Assembly: GCA_020052215.1 (NCBI GenBank)
Contig: JAGVPN010000253.1
Span: forward strand, 1 to 9,075
Direction: 5' to 3'
DNA: 9,075 nt
Origin: Syntrophobacterales bacterium
GTDB taxonomy: Bacteria; Desulfobacterota; Desulfobaccia; Desulfobaccales; 0-14-0-80-60-11
Shown piece by piece: positions 6,402-9,075 of the stretch; within the stretch, counting starts at the first letter, position 1, and each line of letters begins with the position of its first letter. Made by a program: the position numbers and the translations under genes. Below the pieces are notes generated by a model, which saw only the letters and a list, made by a program, of their open reading frames with translations, had not been told where the DNA came from and ran no database searches.

Positions 6402-7451
6402 CTAGTGCCCCCCTGCCGTTTTGATCCGCTGCACCTCGACCTGAACCTCACCCGCTTGGAGGGTGACCTTGAGGTAGTGATAAAAAAAATGTTTGGGGTC
6501 GGTCCCATAGAGGGGCGCCCCGGCCCCACCGGTGATGGTAAAGGGGACGCCGTCCCAGTGGCCGGAAAAGTAGCTGTGGATATGACCGGCAAAGATATGG
6601 GTTACGTGATATTGACGAAAGAGGGCGGCCAGCCGGCGTCCGGTGGCCTCCGGCAGGCAGTGGTGCTTGTCACCCCCCCGAGGGTCAAAGAGGGGAGTAT
6701 GGAGAAACACCAGGCGGGTCTTATAAGACCGGGACCGCTTTAATTCCTTCTCCAGCCAGAGCCACTGGACTTCGCCGACCCCGTTAGGCTCCACATCATT
6801 GACGAAGATAAAATAGTTGTCCTTGAGCTGAAAGGCATAGTAATCCGGGCCGAAAATCTCCCGGTAAAGGGTCAGGTCCTGATTCTTTCCCAGGTCGTGA
6901 TTGCCCACCGCCGTCAGGAAGGGCATCCGGATGTAAGGCCGGATTTGCTTGAAGAACTCGTCAAATTGCGCCAACGTGCCCTGCTCCACCATATCCCCGA
7001 CCACAATGGCGAAAGTCAGGCTGGGGTCGCGGGCCATATCTTTAAGCGCCTGTTCAAAGACCGGCGGGTTGCTGCGGCTGTCTCCCAGGACCGCGAACGT
7101 CAGCTTACCCCCGGCGGGAGCCTGGAGGCGCTCCACCTGGCGGGGGTTCCAATCCTTCGCCGGCAAGGCGGCGGAGTCGGCGGCCAGACCCGCTCCGGTC
7201 CAGGCCAGGAGCCACCAGATGATGAGACATAGTCTGGCTGCGGAAAGTCTTAGGAACCGGGTTTTATAGCCTTTGCCATAAATTCTTTCCGTTTGCTGGT
7301 TCTTAAATCCCCCTAAATCCCCCTTTTTCAAAGGGGGACTTTCAAAGGAACCCGCTAAGTTCCCCCCTTTGGAAAAGGGGGGATAGGGGGGATTTAGGTT
7401 CTTGCGGCAGGCGCAATAACGGAAAAAACTTTTGGCATTCGCTATAACCAT
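6402..7451 (-). CDS. Exported calcineurin-like metallophosphoesterase with a repeat element inside its 5' coding region
   Basis: Numbered from the ATG at 7451 (349 residues). The catalytic domain spans about 115-345 and shows the two-metal phosphoesterase motifs: GDSR (123-126, where the common form is GDxH), GDMV (152-155), GNHD (183-186), H251 in FLHTP, and GHIH (289-292). A signal peptide is visible: basic KTRFLRLSAAR, then hydrophobic LCLIIWWLLAW, then a GLA|ADS-type cleavage site near residue 90, so the enzyme is probably periplasmic or secreted. The substrate is unknown. Residues about 18-50 are encoded by the palindromic repeat at 7304-7396 and are unlikely to be functional. There is no ATG, GTG or TTG in frame between the repeat and the signal-peptide core. 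Upstream of the repeat, the ATG at 7451 follows AGGAGG by 12 nt. A TTG at 7529 gives a longer version. The gene may instead be frameshifted, with the ATG at 7279 as its former start. It sits 4 nt upstream of pdxA. Confidence 0.75.
   Translation of the reverse strand: MVIANAKSFFRYCACRKNLNPPYPPFSKGGNLAGSFESPPLKKGDLGGFKNQQTERIYGKGYKTRFLRLSAARLCLIIWWLLAWTGAGLAADSAALPAKDWNPRQVERLQAPAGGKLTFAVLGDSRSNPPVFEQALKDMARDPSLTFAIVVGDMVEQGTLAQFDEFFKQIRPYIRMPFLTAVGNHDLGKNQDLTLYREIFGPDYYAFQLKDNYFIFVNDVEPNGVGEVQWLWLEKELKRSRSYKTRLVFLHTPLFDPRGGDKHHCLPEATGRRLAALFRQYHVTHIFAGHIHSYFSGHWDGVPFTITGGAGAPLYGTDPKHFFYHYLKVTLQAGEVQVEVQRIKTAGGH
7304..7396. repeat. REPIN-like inverted doublet of a G/C-run palindromic repeat, inside a coding sequence
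   Basis: This 93-bp element begins with TAAATCCCCC and ends with GGGGGGATTTA, so its ends are inverted. It holds two hairpins: CCCCCTTT-ttc-AAAGGGGG (7319-7337) and CCCCCCTTT-gga-AAAGGGGGG (7362-7382), in inverted orientation around a spacer of about 20 nt. Its length is divisible by three, and in the phosphoesterase frame it reads without stops as a proline/glycine/lysine-rich peptide (NPPYPPFSKGG ... PPLKKGDLGGF). Its left arm matches 8964-8993 (27 of 30) and its right arm matches 8520-8552 (28 of 33). Confidence 0.8.
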
Positions 7452-7463
7452 CAGTATCAGTTC

Positions 7464-7469
7464 CCTCCT
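7464..7469 (-). promoter_or_regulatory. Strong ribosome binding site upstream of the repeat in the phosphoesterase gene
   Basis: On the - strand this reads AGGAGG, a full Shine-Dalgarno match. It lies 12 nt before the ATG at 7451 and 9 nt before an adjacent in-frame CTG. The spacing to ATG is long but usable. Its presence upstream of the repeat suggests that translation starts before the repeat and passes through it. Confidence 0.5.
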
Positions 7470-7575
7470 GGCGCCCGGCGACCCACAAAGCCACGGGCTT
7501 GAGCCTTGCTCACCACTTTTTTCATGCAATCAGCCCGGCAGGTGTGGCACAATAGCTATTACCTGAAACTATGAC

Positions 7576-7581
7576 GGGAGA
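7576..7581 (+). promoter_or_regulatory. Ribosome binding site of proC
   Basis: GGGAGA lies 8 nt before the ATG at 7590 and supports that start, which gives an N-terminus about a dozen residues longer than the minimal Rossmann domain. The rest of the 138-nt divergent region (7452-7589) should hold promoters in both directions, but I see no convincing -35/-10 pair. Confidence 0.6.
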
Positions 7582-7589
7582 TAGGGTCT

Positions 7590-8426
7590 ATGTCAATCAC
7601 AGAACCGGGGAAAGGGCGCTTGGCGGCAATAAAGCTGGGGTTTATCGGCGTCGGCAGCATGGGCGGGGCCATCATTAAGGGGTTGCTGGCGGGGGGCGAC
7701 GTTCCCCGGGAAAACCTGATCTACTATGACCCGGACCCGGCCCGGCAGGCCCAGATGGATGAGTTGGGGGTGGCGGCCGCCCTGGACAACCCCGAGGTGA
7801 TGCACGCTCCCGTGGTGGTGCTGGGGGTCAAGCCTCAGGTGCTGCCCGCGGTCCTGACCGGCGTCAAAGAATTCGCCCGGCCCTGGCACCTCATCATTTC
7901 CATCGCCGCCGGGGTTCCCCTGGCGGTGCTGGAAGGGGCCTTACCCCACTCCCGGGTGATCCGGGTCATGCCCAACACCCCCACCCTGGTGGGGGCCGGG
8001 ATGGCGGCCCTGGCCCCAGGCCGCAGCGTCACCCCGGAAGACCTGGCCCTGGCCCTGGACCTGTTTAAGGCCGTGGGACAGGCCGTGGTGGTGGAGGAAA
8101 GACTCCTGGACGCGGTCACCGGCTTAAGCGCCAGCGGCCCGGCCTTTGTGGCCGTGTTCATCGAGGCCCTGGCCGACGGCGGGGTGAAAATGGGGCTGCC
8201 CCGGCCCCTGGCCCTGACCCTGGCCACCCAGACGGTCCTGGGCACGGCCCGCCTCTGCCATGAGAAACAGCTGCACCCGGCCCTCCTGAAAGACATGGTG
8301 ACCTCCCCGGGAGGGACCACCATCGCCGGGCTTCATGCCCTGGAGTCCAGCGGCTTTCGAGGCGCGGTCATGGACGCGGTGACCGCCGCGGCCCGGCGGT
8401 CGGAGGAGTTGGGGAAGAAAAGTTAA
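7590..8426 (+). CDS. proC: Pyrroline-5-carboxylate reductase
   Basis: The 278-residue last enzyme of proline synthesis, reducing 1-pyrroline-5-carboxylate with NAD(P)H in the cytoplasm. The N-terminal Rossmann fold carries the dinucleotide loop GFIGVGSMG (17-25), and GVKPQ (79-83) ends the cofactor-binding half. RVMPNTP (125-131), GLSASGPAF (178-186) and the C-terminal DMVTSPGGTTIAGL (235-248) are hallmark ProC motifs in the helical dimerisation domain. Length is close to the family norm of about 270. The start is supported by a GGGAGA ribosome binding site. The gene stands alone: it is divergent from the phosphoesterase-pdxA pair and followed by a long repeat-rich region, so it is probably monocistronic. 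No proA or proB is present in the window. Confidence 0.95.
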   Translation: MSITEPGKGRLAAIKLGFIGVGSMGGAIIKGLLAGGDVPRENLIYYDPDPARQAQMDELGVAAALDNPEVMHAPVVVLGVKPQVLPAVLTGVKEFARPWHLIISIAAGVPLAVLEGALPHSRVIRVMPNTPTLVGAGMAALAPGRSVTPEDLALALDLFKAVGQAVVVEERLLDAVTGLSASGPAFVAVFIEALADGGVKMGLPRPLALTLATQTVLGTARLCHEKQLHPALLKDMVTSPGGTTIAGLHALESSGFRGAVMDAVTAAARRSEELGKKS

Positions 8427-8435
8427 GGGAGGGAC

Positions 8436-8472
8436 GTGCAGGGGCGGACCTGGGTGTCCGCCCGGGGTGCAC
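8436..8472. repeat. Hairpin-forming repeat directly after proC
   Basis: The core stem GGGCGGA (8442-8448) pairs with TCCGCCC (8457-8463) around an 8-nt loop, and an outer GTGCA/TGCAC pair (8436-8440 with 8468-8472) extends it. It starts 10 nt after the proC stop. No T-tract follows, so termination is possible but not shown. The sequence resembles dispersed GGGGCGGACCTGNGTGTCCGCCC-type repeats known to me from memory. Confidence 0.55.
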
Positions 8473-8519
8473 ACCTGGTGGTTGATTTCATTAATCTAAC
8501 GCAAAAGATGGGGGGAATC

Positions 8520-8552
8520 CCCCCCTTTTCTAAAGGGGGGTCAGGGGGGATT
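8520..8552. repeat. Single arm of the G/C-run palindromic repeat family
   Basis: CCCCCCTTT (8520-8528), loop TCT, AAAGGGGGG (8532-8540), then a second G-run ending in ATT. It aligns without gaps to 7362-7394 in the phosphoesterase gene, 28 of 33 identical, with differences only in the loop and a 2-nt spacer. A partial extra copy (AATCCCCCTAATA) follows at about 8568-8580. Confidence 0.75.
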
Positions 8553-8607
8553 AATTAAGCGCCTGATAATCCCCCTAATACCGAGTTGCAATCAAAAGGT
8601 AATTATT

Positions 8608-8660
8608 GGTAGCCGCAGACTTTAGCCTGCGCCTGCACAGGCTGGAAAGCCTGTGCTACC
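8608..8660. repeat. 53-nt three-way-junction-like structured repeat
   Basis: The outer stem GGTAG (8608-8612) pairs with CTACC (8656-8660). Inside are hairpin 1, CGCAG (8614-8618) with CTGCG (8627-8631), and hairpin 2, CACAGGCT (8636-8643) with AGCCTGTG (8648-8655) around a GGAA tetraloop. It is not a tRNA: it is too short and has no T-arm or anticodon arm. Similar sequences are, from memory, dispersed repeats in diverse bacteria. Confidence 0.6.
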
Positions 8661-8734
8661 ATTTGGGTGCGAAGTGGTATAAATCCCAGCAGTGTCCGGT
8701 TAGAAAATTGCATGCGGTGGTTCTGCCCCCCCAA

Positions 8735-8763
8735 CCCTCTCCCCCCAAAGCGGGGGGAGAGGG
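8735..8763. repeat. 12-bp-stem C/G hairpin, left member of an inverted pair
   Basis: CCCTCTCCCCCC (8735-8746) pairs perfectly with GGGGGGAGAGGG (8752-8763) around a 5-nt loop. It lies inside the inverted-repeat-bounded segment. It looks like the CCCTCTCCC-type dispersed palindrome family, an identification made from memory. Confidence 0.7.
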
Positions 8764-8821
8764 AGTAGAAGAGGTCGCCGGGTTTAGTAACCATAAGGCA
8801 TTAAATCAGTTCCACTTTTCC

Positions 8822-8846
8822 CCCTCTCCCCCAATGGGGGAGAGGG
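8822..8846. repeat. 11-bp-stem C/G hairpin, right member of an inverted pair
   Basis: CCCTCTCCCCC (8822-8832) pairs perfectly with GGGGGAGAGGG (8836-8846) around a 3-nt loop. The GCCGGGGTGAGGGGG that follows is the usual right flank of this repeat class, and the copy at 8735-8763 has a C-rich left flank instead. The two therefore appear to be inverted copies, again a doublet. Confidence 0.7.
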
Positions 8847-8963
8847 CCGGGGTGAGGGGGAAGTATTCTTCTCTGAGCAAAAAGGGCGTGAGCTAATTTA
8901 TCAACTGTTGTTTTACGTAGAGCGAGCATCCTTTTTTGCAAAAACCAAACCGGACACTGCTGC

Positions 8964-8993
8964 CTAAATCCCCCTTTACAAAAGGGGGACTTT
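8964..8993. repeat. Single arm of the G/C-run palindromic repeat family
   Basis: CCCCCTTT (8970-8977), loop ACA, AAAGGGGG (8981-8988), flanked by CTAAAT and ACTTT. It aligns without gaps to 7313-7342 inside the phosphoesterase gene with 27 of 30 identical; the only differences are the three loop bases. It abuts the right inverted repeat of the candidate mobile element. Confidence 0.75.
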
Positions 8994-9075
8994 AAATACC
9001 CTGTTATTACTGCAATGCTTGTTTTATCGAGCGGTTATTTATGCAACTTAGCAATAGGTGCGCCCCTACCTCCAC
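8994..9075. other. AT-richer right edge with no recognised feature
   Basis: No credible reading frame, RNA gene or strong hairpin was found. The last bases (GGTGCGCCCCTACCTCCAC) may be the start of yet another dispersed repeat cut by the window edge. Confidence 0.4.

Larger units (their letters stand above)
8687..8962. mobile_element. MITE or IS-remnant candidate bounded by 15-bp perfect inverted repeats
   Basis: The left end CAGCAGTGTCCGGTT (8687-8701) is the exact reverse complement of 8948-8962. Extending inward, TTGCA also matches at the same distance, giving 21 of 26 matching positions. The 276-bp interior has no transposase; it contains two C/G-rich hairpins (8735-8763 and 8822-8846). 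TAAAT occurs just outside both ends (8680-8684 and 8965-8969), each two bases from the terminal repeat, but the right copy is also the start of another repeat, so a target duplication is unproven. The element family could not be assigned. Confidence 0.5.

Noticed and set aside
7545..7559. Sigma-54 promoter (TGGCAC) upstream of proC
   Set aside because: The -24 half looks right, but the GC of the -12 element is missing at the required spacing (CTAT instead of TTGC).
8606..8896. 96-codon + strand reading frame in the repeat island
   Set aside because: Its translation (PPQPSPPKAGGEG, SPSPPMGERAGVRG) is simply the reading of the C/G hairpin repeats; it crosses a candidate terminal repeat and has no ribosome binding site.
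8680..8969. TAAAT target-site duplication flanking the candidate mobile element
   Set aside because: The right copy is also the normal start of the adjacent G/C-run repeat, and two unmatched bases separate each copy from the inverted repeats, so it may be coincidence.
7304..8993. CRISPR array
   Set aside because: Repeat copies are few, palindromic, irregularly spaced and variably oriented; there are no regular spacers and no cas genes.

Overview
The window looks like chromosomal DNA from a GC-rich anaerobic bacterium. The pyruvate:ferredoxin oxidoreductase subunits resemble, from memory, those of sulfate-reducing or syntrophic Desulfobacterota (Syntrophobacter/Desulfobacca-like lineages). 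The intergenic space is packed with G/C-run palindromes that I also associate with such genomes. This placement is an inference, not a database result.

Left half (1-5219, + strand): five tightly packed genes form one apparent operon. porA (start outside the window) and porB encode the alpha and beta subunits of a pyruvate-type 2-oxoacid:ferredoxin oxidoreductase. They are followed by three soluble diaphorase-type subunits related to NuoE, NuoF and the N-terminal part of NuoG (HoxU-like). Gene junctions are 1-nt or 4-nt overlaps or short gaps. The third diaphorase subunit stops after its iron-sulfur domains and has neither a hydrogenase H-cluster domain nor a molybdopterin domain, so no hydrogenase or formate dehydrogenase is encoded here. 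The simplest reading is that electrons from pyruvate oxidation pass through Fe-S clusters to FMN and NAD(P)+ (or the reverse) in one dedicated complex. The gamma and ferredoxin-like delta subunits are expected upstream of the left edge.

Middle (5220-7451): a short convergent intergenic region carries palindromic repeats. It is followed on the - strand by pdxA (vitamin B6 synthesis) and, 4 nt upstream of it, an exported calcineurin-like metallophosphoesterase. The phosphoesterase reading frame contains a 93-bp palindromic repeat near its 5' end, between a strong ribosome binding site and the signal-peptide core. The repeat length is a multiple of three and it has no stop in this frame.

Right part (7590-9075): proC (proline synthesis) is divergent from the phosphoesterase. 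It is followed by about 650 bp with no credible gene but at least five different structured repeats. These include a 276-bp segment bounded by 15-bp perfect inverted repeats (a MITE or IS-remnant candidate), a 53-nt three-way-junction-like repeat, and single copies of the two arms found joined in the repeat inside the phosphoesterase gene.
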